Shown in pieces: positions 49,187 through 60,430 of a DNA stretch of 64,000 bases; position 1 is the stretch's first letter, and each line of letters begins with the position of its first letter. The stretch covers positions 496,001-560,000 of the forward strand of contig JBCAMK010000017.1 of the NCBI GenBank assembly GCA_038503065.1. Reading direction: 5' to 3'. This DNA is from Paragyromitra xinjiangensis (taxonomy: Eukaryota; Ascomycota; Pezizomycetes; Pezizales; Discinaceae). Position numbers and translations under genes: made by a program. The notes under the pieces are model-generated. The model saw nothing but the letters and a program-made list of their open reading frames with translations. It was not told the origin of the DNA and made no database searches.

Positions 49187-50335
49187 ATGTCCAACTGCGC
49201 CCGTCCAGCTTCCCGATGGCTCAATCCAACTACACTCTCAATCACCGTCCGATCCCTCCGTACAAAGGCTGCTGCTCCCCCGTCTGAAGATGGAACAGTC
49301 GCACGGCGAATGCGCACGATCGAGACCATGCCGTTCCAGACATACCAGCTTGCGCTCGATGTGATCCGGAAAGACCGACAGGAGAAGCTGGAGATGATTA
49401 AAGCTGAGCACGAAAGGATGGGGAAGATGATCAAGTATAAGGGATTGAAGCCAGAGAGTCGGGCTGTAAAGAGCATGGTTAGGTATTTGGAGGATTTGAA
49501 GATTAAGGCGGATATCAATAATCCACGGGTGAAATATAATTTTGATTCTGGAATTAGTGGGTTTGCCCCTTCTTCGCTGAGGGTGGTGGGATGTACTGAT
49601 TGGCGATAGTTGGCATGAATAAACCTGTGTACCGATATCTACTCAACCGGAAATGGCGCGAGATGAGACGGCCGGTTCTTATGCAGAGACTCACACAGAT
49701 GAATGTCATCCCAGACGTACTCCCGGGGGTTGATCCAATTGTGGATGTTCAAGTACGGTTCAAGGGACACGACATAAGGCCAGGAGTCTTTGTCAAGTCG
49801 AAGGACTCAGAACAAAGACCAACCTTTAAAATCATTCCATTCCGTCAAGGAGAGCAACTCTGCACAGTAGTCATTGTAGATCCTGGTATGTCCTCTTGCC
49901 GCTATAATACACATCTACTAACATCCCCCAGACGTCCCCAACGTCAAGAGAGATGGATTCAGCTACCATCTGCACTGGATCCAATCCAACATCCTCGTCT
50001 CACCAACACAAACCCAGGCATTTGGAACCGGTGCGAAACCCAGTGATGAGATTGTGCCGTACTTGGCTCCGCATGTGCAGAAGGGTGCGCCGTATCATCG
50101 GTATGCAATGTTTGTGTTCCAGCAGCCCGATAATGTGCGGATCGAGCCGGCGACTCTAGTCGGGAAGATCGATCGCAGGGGGTTCAATCTGAGGAGCTTC
50201 CAGACGAAGATGAAACTGAAGACTATTGGGGCGTTTATGTGGAGAGGCCAGTGGGATGAGGGGACGAAGGAGGTGATGCAAAGGAATGGGATCGAGGGAT
50301 GGAACGTCATGTATGTCCGTGTGAAGGGTGAGTGA
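49187..50335 (+). CDS. MRPL35: Mitochondrial large-subunit ribosomal protein mL38
   Basis: mL38, a mitoribosome-specific protein built around a phosphatidylethanolamine-binding-protein (PEBP) fold. Exons: 49187-49556, 49610-49885, 49932-50335 (1050 nt, 349 aa), with introns of 53 and 46 nt and good branch sites (TACTGAT, TACTAAC). The N-terminus (MSNCARPASRWLNPTTLSIT, then VRSLRTKAAAP) is a presequence. A helical stretch (LALDVIRKDRQEKLEMIKAE) precedes the PEBP part: RPTFKIIPF, VVIVDPDVPNVKRDGFSYHL, HWIQSNILV and GAPYHRYAMFVFQQP. The GxxxHRY motif is the PEBP signature. Divergent from uL4m and convergent with Imp1 (150 bases apart). Confidence 0.94.
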
Positions 50336-50485
50336 GAAGGGGTAGAGCTTGTATAGTAGATCAAAATCGTTCTCCGTACCGTTAGATGTATATAGAGCAT
50401 ATCCCAACGGTCTGAATAGAAGATCAAGTATTTTTCCAAGATATCTACAACCCAACACCTATACGATACACACTGATATATACAA

Positions 50486-51088
50486 TCACCCACCCTCCTC
50501 CACCACCTCTAGCCCATTCCCGAACCACCTCGGACTCGGCTTAATCCTCCCCACCACCTTCCCACGCACCAGCCCTAACGGCACCGGTCCATAATACCTC
50601 GAATCCTTCGAATACGGTAGATTATCCCCAGTAGTCCAGCAATGTCCCTCAGGAACCTACCCACGTCAAGCCCACCGAACAATCATTCACCCAGAACAAC
50701 ATACCTGCAGCATCTCCCCCGGCGCCCCCATCGGATCCGTCACCACGAAATCCCCCGGCATTCCAATCACCCGTTTACACACATGCACGCCGGGACCATC
50801 GATAGGATGAACATACGACACTAGATCCCCAACCTTGACCCCCCGACCGCGGGAGTAGAGCTTAGAGATCACAATGAAGTCGCCTTCGATGTTTATCGTT
50901 GGCAGCATCGAAGCGCCGGATGTGGCGCCGACGCAGTAGAAGTGTTCCCAGAACAGATGCAGGAAGAAGAATCCCTGAAGGGTGCCAGCAGCGTAGCGGA
51001 GCTGCTGGGTGAAGATGTTAGAAGCGCGGGATGGGGCGGAGACGGAGTAGAGGCAGCGGGCTACGGTGCGGAGGCGGAGGGCGGTCAT
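50486..51088 (-). CDS. IMP1: Mitochondrial inner membrane protease subunit Imp1
   Basis: Signal-peptidase-like Ser/Lys protease facing the intermembrane space; it removes sorting signals from inner-membrane and intermembrane-space proteins. Exons on the minus strand: 51088-50705 and 50656-50486 (555 nt, 184 aa), with a 48-nt intron. The start is the ATG at 51088; the longer frame starts with TTG. The catalytic serine is in GASMLPT (about S60) and the catalytic lysine in CKRVIGMPGD (about K105), with typical spacing. A hydrophobic segment (GFFFLHLFWEHFYCV) before the serine is the membrane anchor. The conserved GDNLPYSKDSRYYGPVPLGL lies in exon 2. The tail ends VVEEGG. Confidence 0.95.
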
Positions 51089-52235
51089 CGGGGAAGGGAG
51101 TGATTCTACTGGATCGGAGAAAGATTTAAGGTTGGTGCATGGGTCAGGTGCACGGGCCAATAACCGGCCTCAGTGTGAGAATAAGACAATCGTCGATTCG
51201 CTCAGGAACTTCCGTCACCGCTTCGCAATTGTTTTTTTCTATTTTTGAATCGAGAGGGGACTGCCGTAATTGTCTCCCCCCTGAGGAGAAAGGAAAGGAA
51301 AAAAAAACAAGAGATCTATTTCGTCACGATGTGCGAATCGTAGTCTGGGACGTGTATTTAAAGAGAGTGAGATCCTGCACGTTTGCGAGGGTTTTTTATT
51401 TTTCCCTTCTCCCTTTTCCTCCTCACTAATTACTCTTACACAGGTTTACACAGGTTTACGAAAGAAGAAAAAAAAACGATCGACAGCAGTACAGCTATCC
51501 CTCTCCGTCGTCGGGACCTTCCATCATCGACTCCTGCTCAAAATCACCATCTAGATCTGACCGGCGACTCTTTCGGACAACTACCATGATCCTAATGTCT
51601 CAGGACATTCCCATCTCACTGGCGGAGGTCGATCACTTTGCCAACCTCATGGCAGGATACAGAATCTCGCAGGCGAAAACAAGTTGTTTCCCAGATTAGA
51701 TCCAATCTAATATCACGGGAGAAGAGCGAGATGCTAGTAGAAATCTTGGTTTGACAGTTTACTCTCCTGTCACGCTCCAATAGAGCTTCACGCTGCTCTT
51801 GCGGAACGACACCCGCATGCATGTTTTTCTTTTTTTTAGCCGTTTTGGCAAACAAGTCTTTCCCATCCGACCGAAAACCGAAAACCTGTTTTTTACCTCC
51901 GAAATCCCATTCCTTTTCCCTAGGTGGAATACTTGGTTTTATTCTAAACTGACGCATGCACGACAAACACGGCATCTCCGGTAACCAACGCGCGGGAACA
52001 ACCCCTCCAACATCCCTGGAGAGGAAAAAAGAAAGACGGAAAAAAGGAAAAACCACATCCACCTACATTGCCTCCACCGCCTCACATGCCGTGTGGCTGC
52101 ATGAAATATGAGTGCATTATTTAGAGTACCTCTATGAACCGAAAGAACAATCGCAGCACCCAAACTGGATTACCTCCTCCCCCCCACCTACTCGACGCGC
52201 GCCCTCTTGTCGCATTGACCCCGCGGGAGATGAGC

Positions 52236-52335
52236 GATAGGCGGAATAGTGAAGCGGAGGGGAAGATAGGTGATAGGTGGAATAGTGAAGCGGAGGGAAG
52301 ATGGGAGGTGATAGGTGGAATAGTGAAGCGGAGGG
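52236..52335. repeat. Tandem repeat, three copies of 36-38 bp
   Basis: Copies start at 52236, 52272 and 52310 and share the core GATAGGYGGAATAGTGAAGC followed by GGAGG; the third copy is partial. The joining segments vary slightly (GGAAGATAGGT, GAAGATGGGAGGT). Confidence 0.85.
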
Positions 52336-53028
52336 TTGGAAGCGTTACGTTTATGTGTGCTCTTTACCGGGGCACATATTTTGATCGAAGGGCGAAAGGG
52401 AAGAAAAGTAAAATAAAAAAAACACTATCGGATGTTGACAGGAGGTTTTTCGTCGGAAACCGGTAATGTAGACCAGAGTCCCTGAGGAAAAACCAAAAAA
52501 GCTCCGAATTTTTATTACTATTCAAGGGTCAACCAAACACGTCAGAAACTAGGAATACGAATAAAGGCCTGACAAAAAGGAAAGAGGAAGTAGGAAGAAA
52601 ACACCCAATCACGATATACTAAGCATCAAAACCTTGATAACTTATCAATATGCAGTTTCCTCCACCCCCCCTGACCACGCGAGTCAAAGACAAACCGGGG
52701 AATAAGCACACACCGGGTTTAACCTCCGTTTAGTTCGAGCTCTGACCCTTTTTTTCCCCCTTACAACTGAGCCACAGTTTGATCGAGAGATCTTTCATGC
52801 AAGAAGCTAGTATAACAAGGATCCCAACTTGGAAATCATCCACCACCAACCTCTCGATAGCCCTGTAAATCCACAGGGCAGACAAAAGCAACGGAATGGC
52901 TATCCGTACCATTCAGAGGAATGCGAGCATGCAGGACTGTTAGGTACAGAATTAAGATGTATGAAGTCATCGGTACCACCCCCCTTCCCCTTCCCTATCT
53001 TATAGGAGTCTGTGTGCAGCGGCAGTAT

Positions 53029-53145
53029 ACAAGCGTACGGGGGGGTTAAGTTGGAACGGCCAGGATGTTCAATTATAACTATTAAGCTACAAATAACGGT
53101 TTTTCAGTACCCTTGCCGTTCCAACTTCACCCCCCATACCCTTGT
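53029..53145. mobile_element. MITE-like inverted-repeat element, 117 bp
   Basis: The arms (53029-53060, ending GTTAAGTTGGAACGGC, and 53115-53145, starting GCCGTTCCAACTTCACC) are reverse complements with about three differences. The core of about 54 bases is AT-rich. No coding capacity. Confidence 0.8.
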
Positions 53146-54152
53146 GCTCCCCTCGGAGGGGAAGAGGCGGAATGGATTATAGGCCCGCGGCCGCCGTCGG
53201 GCTACTCCGTTCGTTATCGTTGGGAGGAAATGCGGAGTCGCAGTCATGGAGCATAGTGTGACATCACGCTTCTGCTATTCGTTACTGACACCGGGATAGC
53301 TGCATGTCGAGTGGGGATTATTAGGGTGTACACGGCAATTGGCGTGGTTACCCTGTCTCTGGGCAGGGTGCTGTTAACCGGTATCAGGGTTAGGGTTGTC
53401 GATAGTATTGGAGGCAAAGAGGATGAAGTCGTAATGAGGTCATTAGGAGTGAGATTGTGGTTGTGCGTAAGGGGGAATGGCCCGCTTCTGGCTGGAAAGC
53501 TCGGCAAAATATCTCATATTTGCGGGTACTTGGATTGTGTTAGTTTGGTCATTTTGTCGTGTTCATGCTAGAGGCATTGCTGCCTCCTGTGGTTAGAGGT
53601 TTATGTAGTAGGATAGTTGGGAAATAAATTACCTTTTGGAGGTTGATATTGTTTGCTTAGTCATTTGATGTTTTGGGTGCATAAGTGGTTAGGTCATTTG
53701 ATGGTGTATTAAACATGCAAGAGTCCTTCCGTTCTAGTTGCGCTTTTCCGTTCTATTGGTGTTTTTCCGGTCTATTTGTGTGCAGCCTTACCGGTTCGGG
53801 ATTAGGGATGTGCTTTACCGAAAGTCTCAGAAATGGTTCATCCGGTTCAAGAACTCTACAGCACTGTATCTTATGGAACAAGACTCCATAGTGTAGGTAG
53901 GAGTAGTAGCAACTTCTAAATCATGAATTACGTGGTCTACTGGTTAGTTCTAGACTCGGTTCAGAACATCTCTGACGGCTCTTGAGCCGATTACATAGCG
54001 TCGATATTCCGAGGGGAAAGAGAGCCGGTTACAACTAATTCGTATAAATATCTTGACTTCTGAATTCTCTAAACATCGTCAACCAAAACCTCATTGCTAC
54101 GGCAATCCAGTTACCAAACCCCTCACCCAGTTCAATCCCCCTCACCAGAAGA

Positions 54153-56194
54153 ATGTCCAGTAAAACCCCCCTCCTTGACCCTGTCTCTGCCCCCCCCTCC
54201 GACGTCATCTACTAACCCCGCGGCTCCAGCCAAACACTTCATCAACGACCCAGCGAATCTCGTAGCATCGGCACTCCGATCCATCCCATTAACCAACCCA
54301 TCCCTAGCCCTCGATGAAGGGAACAAAGTCATATACACAAAAACCGCCCCAACCTCCGTCGCGATCGTATCAGGTGGGGGCGCCGGCCACGAGCCTTCAT
54401 TCGTTAGGTACGCTTAGTCCAGATCGCAATATTAACCCCCTCCTAACAAATCATTAGTTTCGTTGGTGCGGGAATCCTCCGCGCTGCAGTATCAGGTACG
54501 ATCTTCGCTAGTCCGTCTGTAAGACAGATCTACAATTGCATTACGAAACGTGTATCGCCTAATGATGGGGTGCTGCTCATCGTCATGAACTACACTGGTG
54601 ATGTGCTACATTTTGGGCTTGCGAGTGAGAAGGCGAAGGCTGCTGGGTTGAATGTGGAGATGGTGGTGATTGGTGATGATGTTGGTGTTGGGCGGGAGAA
54701 GAGTGGGAAGGTTGGGAGGAGAGGGATTGCTGGTACTGTGCTGGTGCATAAGATTGTCGGGGCGCTTGCGGCTGTGGGTGGGAGTTTGAAGGAGACGACG
54801 GAGCTCGCGGGGTTGGTTGGTGGGAATTTGGTTAGTGTTGGGAGCTCGCTAGGCCATGTGCATGTGCCGGGGCATTCGGAGACTTCGGGGGAACATGAGG
54901 GGGCGCTAAAGGGGGACGAGATTGAGGTCGGGATGGGAATTCATAATGAACAGGGGTATAAAAAGATGAAGGTTCCGGAGCTGCCGGAGTTGGTGGGGTT
55001 GCTGTTGAGGCAGCTTTTGGACAAAAGTGATAAGGATAGAGGGTATTTGGAGGATGTAGAGAGGAATGAGGGGTGGGTGCTTATGATTAATAACCTAGGG
55101 GGTGTCAGCCCGTTGGAGATTGGAGGTATCACGGCGGAGGTCGTGAAGCAGCTTGGTACGTGGTTTTTGTGTGTACTCGGAAATGTGCTAACTTGACTCA
55201 GGTGCGTCTTACTCTATCAGCCCGAAGAGGGTATTCAGCGGAACGTTCATGACCTCATTGAATGGCAACGGCTTCAGTATCAGCTTGTTAAGGCTCGTGG
55301 ACACCGGCCTGGGTAAAGGCAAGAGTATGCTCGAGCTACTAGACGCACCCCATGAGACACTAGGGTGGCCCGCGACAGCGAAGCCAGAGACATGGGAAAA
55401 CAAGTCCCAGAAAAAACCTAGCAATGCTGGCGTAGAGGAGGAAAATATCCCCAGCTCAAAGTTAAAAAGTGGGACACATATCATTGACATCAGCGGATCG
55501 TGCAGATGCTAATTTTACATAGTGGATGTTGAGACGTTCTCAAAGATACTAACCGGAGGGTTGAAGAAACTCATTGACGCAGAACAGGAGATTACAAAAG
55601 CTGATGAGATGGTTGGTGATGGCGACTGTGGGCTAGCGCTGAAGAGGGGAGCTGAAGCTGTGTTGAAGTTTATTGAAGATGGGAAGGTTGCTGCAGATGC
55701 TGTGGTCACTGTTGCTAAGCTTGCAGAGGTGGTGGAGGAACATATGGATGGAACTTCGGGCGCTATATACTCGTACGTTCTATCTTAATCCCCCTTTACA
55801 TGGTGTTACATACTCAGCTCATACTAACAATCCCAGAATCTTCCTCAACTCACTCGCCAAAGCCCTCCGCGAGGCCAACACAGAAAACGCAACAAGCAGG
55901 ACCTGGGCAGAAGCCTCTCACACCGCTCTAATCTCCTTAAGGAAATACACACCCGCTCAGCCAGGAGATAGAACACTAGTTGATGCTCTTCAACCATTCA
56001 TTGCCTCATTGGTAGATAACAAAGGTCTGATCGCCGCCGCCAAAGCTGCAAAAGAAGGAGCAGAGAGCACAAAGGCCATGAAGGCGAGTCTAGGAAGAAG
56101 TGTATATGTTGGTGATATTGGTAACACGCTTGATCCTGGGGCTATGGGGATTGCGGTGTTGGCTAGTGGGTTTGCGGATGCTTCTAAGGTGTAG
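54153..56194 (+). CDS. DAK: Dihydroxyacetone kinase
   Basis: ATP-dependent kinase turning dihydroxyacetone into its phosphate, for glycerol use and detoxification. Exons: 54153-54159 (7 nt), 54230-54407, 54458-55155, 55202-55468, 55523-55772, 55837-56194 (1758 nt, 585 aa). The 7-nt first exon joins through an intron with a TACTAAC branch site to give MSTKHFINDPANLV. The K (substrate) domain holds VSGGGAGHEPSFVSFVGAG, NYTGDVLHFGLASEKAKAAG and EVGMGIHNEQG, whose His (about H224) binds substrate covalently in this family. The L (ATP) domain holds MVGDGDCGLALKRGAEAVL, DGTSGAIYS and RTLVDALQPF. The 54-nt intron between domains contains an in-frame stop, so it must be spliced to make the two-domain enzyme. 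Confidence 0.95.
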
Positions 56195-56863
56195 AGTTAG
56201 TGGGGGTTGTTGTAGCATAGGCTTTTTATGACCGGAATTGATAGGTTGAGGTGTTCATGATTTGCCGTGACTTGTGGATGCGTTTTCGTGATATGTGAAT
56301 GTTGGTTACCCACATGCAGTCTTGAACCAAACTTCACCCAGGGGTCTTGCCAGATAGTGTAAGCCTTTGCTTAGCTCTGAAACCGCGCTCAGGAATGTCC
56401 CAAAGTTTCAGAAGATGGGAGGGTATGCTCCATTACTTGCAATCCTTGTAGAAAGACGTTTTATTAAATCGTAGGTTTGAACCATGAACGTCTAGACACA
56501 ACATGGGCTAATATCGGATATCTTCCCGTAGCCACAAAGGATCTATTCCTAAACCCGAAACGGACCCGGAAGCACAAAAATAAATTTTTAAAAAGGTAAA
56601 AAGAAGAGAGAGATCGTTAGATAGAATTAGTGCCAGCGAGTGCGAAATCCAGAGCTATGTTTACTGTTTTAGAGGCAAGTTATTTCAGGATAGCTTTAAT
56701 AGCGTTTCCAATCGGGCCTGCCTCGGGACACACTCCTAGACCACTTTTGTATTAATAGCTTGAGAAGGCATTTCCACTTTGACTAAGTCCGTTGTTACGT
56801 ATTAGCATTACGTCCACAAGTGCCTACCCTGACACTAATAATTCCTTTCTGCTAGAGGCTGAT

Positions 56864-57438
56864 ATATGTTCTGACCCGTTTGTCATAAGTGCCGGTTTAT
56901 AAATGGGTTGGCCGATTTACAAATGAGATCACTTTGAACATCGGCTGGCTCATCTACAAAGTGAAGCTAAGAGATGGCCGATATTCAAAGAATACACTAT
57001 CTGTGAGCGAGCTTGGAAGCTCTTTCAAAACTCACAAGTACATGTAGGTACCACAACTTCAAATTCATCATCCTTTCGGCTCCAAAAAGGAAACACAAGT
57101 ATCATGATCAGCCTGGCCTCAACATCATACCACACACCACACTGCATTGTATATATAACCCAGGCTCCGCTTTTATATATGATGGAAAGGGGAGTATATT
57201 TATAATTATAGATTGTGAATGTGGATAGTTGTAGTTGATGTCGCAAGAGGTGGTGGGGGGGGAGAAGAGAATTTTTTACCTTAGTGAGAATCTTGAATAT
57301 CGGCCATCTCTTAGTTTCACTTTGTAGATGGGCCAGCCGATGTTCAAAGTGATCTCATTTGTAAATAAGCCGACCCATTCGTAAAGCAGCCTGGCCAGTT
57401 TGTAAACCAGAACACTTGACAAACGAGTCAGAACATAT
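56864..57438. mobile_element. Inverted-repeat element, about 575 bp
   Basis: Terminal arms of about 140 bases (56864-57003 and 57292-57438) are reverse complements with scattered changes. They share ATATGTTCTGAC at the tips and the inner run GAGATCACTTTGAACATCGG. The central 290 bases have no transposase; the ORFs there are short and meaningless. A non-autonomous DNA transposon or long-TIR element is the likely identity. No clear target duplication beyond a possible TA. Confidence 0.85.
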
Positions 57439-57989
57439 GTAAAGATGCTATAGGTCTTATACTACTCATACTGTGGGCTTATAGAAAGGAAAAGTCTATC
57501 GGTGTAGCTTCATATCGTAGCGCTTAGCATTGTTGTCGGTTAGCCTGTCCTGCTAGTATGGTAGAAGATCTATATATAGAGGCTAGAAATATTTTATAGT
57601 AGGTATAATAAATGGAACAGAAGGACAAGCAATAGGATTCTGATGAGTAGCCCCATATCAATGACTAACTGCAGTTTAGGCATAGTGCCTACAAGTGAGC
57701 TAAAGTTTTCTCCTCTAGGCAGTTCTATTTAGGAGAAACCTCCGACCTTATTTAATTTGTTAATGCATGATGCTAGCTCTACACCGAGAAGTAAAGTATT
57801 TGTTCCCTAATTACTGCCTCGAGCATAGAGCTGTGATAGCCTTATTAAACCTATTGAGGCATGGTGCTACGGTTAGCCAAATTTGCCGCTTGTGATGTCA
57901 TCTTAAAACGACAATCATAATCTTTTGCCCTTAGACATAGCTCCTCACAAAATGATCCGCAAAGGCAGCACCATCCATCATTTTTATTG

Positions 57990-58161
57990 CAGTAAAATCG
58001 CCCTATAAGGATTCTGGGTGTAAGGAATATAAGAATGCGTGGGCTGGACCGGGCAGAGATTGATTTATGTGCACCGGTACTTTCCTATAAGGGTATCTGC
58101 TTTATAAGAATATAGGCTCGCTCCAAATTCATACATGTACTCTTATAGGGTGATTTTACTG
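57990..58161. mobile_element. MITE-like element, about 172 bp
   Basis: The left end AGTAAAATCGCCCTATAAG (57991-58009) is the reverse complement, with one change, of the right end CTTATAGGGTGATTTTACT (58142-58160). The right half recurs at 9795-9876, so this is a dispersed family. Confidence 0.75.
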
Positions 58162-60430
58162 TATTGTGTATTCAACACTAGTGCACAATTTCTATCTCCT
58201 GGGTGTTATCTACAACGAAACCATTAATTCTACGATAAAATATCTTGCTTCTATAGTTAGTATAATAAAGTAGAAGTAAAACTGACGGAGTAGCTCTCCC
58301 TGCGTGCACCCCCGTGGAAATGCAGCAGGATTTTTGACATCATGTTTGAAGTGAATTCCAGCAATAGCATAGTAGACTGATTGAATAGTAACACTAAAGG
58401 ATAATTCATTTGCTGGGAACACCTAACTGCCTACCTACAGATAATTTTTTATTTCCTCCCCCCTTTCCGTCTCAATATCAGAGGCTTTAGGGCTATTTCT
58501 CATTCCTCCACCCCCCCGTCGGGGGTCTTTCCAATGGCTCTAGCCAATCCCTGAGTTGAGCCTCTCTCCCTCACGATTCACACCCTGCTCTTTCATCGTG
58601 GTTATGCTGATGTAACGTCCCCATCCCCGTTTTTGTCACCTGGGCAATACTCGCTGCTAGGAGTAACCGTCTCTCGGCTCTTTCTTTACCTTTAGGGTTT
58701 TAGCTTTTTTGTAAAGTTGCGGAGACACCCTCAACACCCTAGGTACTCTCCCTCTCAAGCAAACGCTTCCCTGGGTTGTATCTACTGTGGCTCATGTCTA
58801 CCAGTTTGCGGTGTGTGGTTTGCAAATGGTTCCGAGGGGCACAATTCTCCGACCAGTCATCAATAGCCTGTCAACAGCCTGTTAAGGGCTAGGGGGGCCA
58901 AGCTCCCTAATATAGGGCGAGAATCAAGGTTGCTAGTCTAATCAGTGGACTACTAGTGCACTTTTAGCCCTAAGGCCGAAAAGACCTTCTTGCTAGCTTC
59001 TATCTTTAATCTTCGTTTTGTCATTTAGATTGGCAAGTGATAACTAGGCTTAGAAGGGGTCCTGCAAGACAGGGTTTACGTAGTGAAGTAAATAAATATT
59101 AAGATGTGTTCAGCATCGACCTCAGTCTTTAAGGCGTGGAACTCAATGATTCTCAATAGGACGCGTGTTGGAAATATTGCTTTCTAATAGGTCCGCTCGT
59201 ATTATTGGTTGCTCTGTAGAAAGTTCTAGAATATCAGGTGTTCTTGCGGTTTACGAACCGGAGCTTTTCGCTTGTTTTTTTTTGATTAGTGAGATGTTGA
59301 GGCATCAGTATATAGTTACTCCTGGCCATTCGATGCAGCTGGAGATTTGATGAATAAAGGTTTTGCAAGGACGCAACTTGGACGCTCTGGCTACTGGCGA
59401 GCACCAAAGAAGGTTCTGTTCCTTGGTATTCCACCCCTGTTCGTCAAATACTCAGTTTCGTCGAGTGGCTAAGAACGACTGTAGCGTTTCTCTCAACACC
59501 TTACATTTCCCCACCCGGTCGGGATGCTAGTGCGTAGCTAGGTAACAAGTAGAGTTCAGTTTTGATAATTAGCCTGGAAGTTGCCCTAAGTTGCTCTTGG
59601 TGATTCAGTTTGCTCTAGTCGTAATCCTCAGTAGCCATCTGGAACAACGCATATAGGAAATGTTTGACGAATCTGATGATATATTCCAACGAGGCTCTGT
59701 GGGTAAGTATGTTGGTATGTCACTAAGACATCCAATCAGAGTCCAGACGCTCAGGTTTTGTGAGAACTTTCCCTCTCACTCAGTCATCTGGTGCCCCACG
59801 TGGCCAACAGCCCCAAAATCAAGAATTTCTTCTTGCGCCTCTCTTTAGAGTCACTTGACATCACATAGGTTCTGTTTGGTAATAAAATCAAAGACGGGCT
59901 ATGATGGGCCGTGTCTATGATTGAGCGCACAAATGCAGAGACCTCAGTAGCCTGCGCACAATACCATACAACCTGAGGCGTGAGGTCTGCACAAGACTTG
60001 GTTAGTTGATGTATCAGGGTGATAGAGGGTAGGAGAACGGGGGAGAGGAAGAGATGCTCACTAGGAAATTGTTGTCTGCATGAAGGAATAGATTTTTCTG
60101 GATAGATACTGGAAACGGTGCAGTTGTATTTACCCGCCTTCCTGCATCGCAGTGGAATCTGTTGGCGTATGCTGGAAGAGGGATGAGCCTACATTATGCA
60201 CACAGATCAGGAGAACAAGTCTTGTGCGCCATACCGATAGAGCGGATGATCCGATTCGGGGAATCTGCTCGCTAATCTCATCTCGTGCCCTATCTTAACG
60301 TTATCTTAACGTTGCATGACGCTAAGCCCAACGCACACATAAGCGAGCCTCACCCCCACCATTCTTGCGCCTTGTCGTTCGTTGAGCCTTGTCGTCATCC
60401 TTATCACAAACCAATAGCTATTTTACTAAA

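Larger units (their letters stand above)
51089..54152. other. Intergenic region, 3 kb
   Basis: No gene supported. It holds a three-copy tandem repeat (52236-52335) and a MITE-like element (53029-53145). The bases just before 54153 are C-rich and serve as the leader of the dihydroxyacetone kinase gene. Confidence 0.45.
56195..60430. other. Gene-poor region, 4.2 kb
   Basis: No gene supported. It holds two inverted-repeat elements (56864-57438 and 57990-58161), each with a TACATGTA copy, and C-rich tracts near 58500. Confidence 0.5.
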
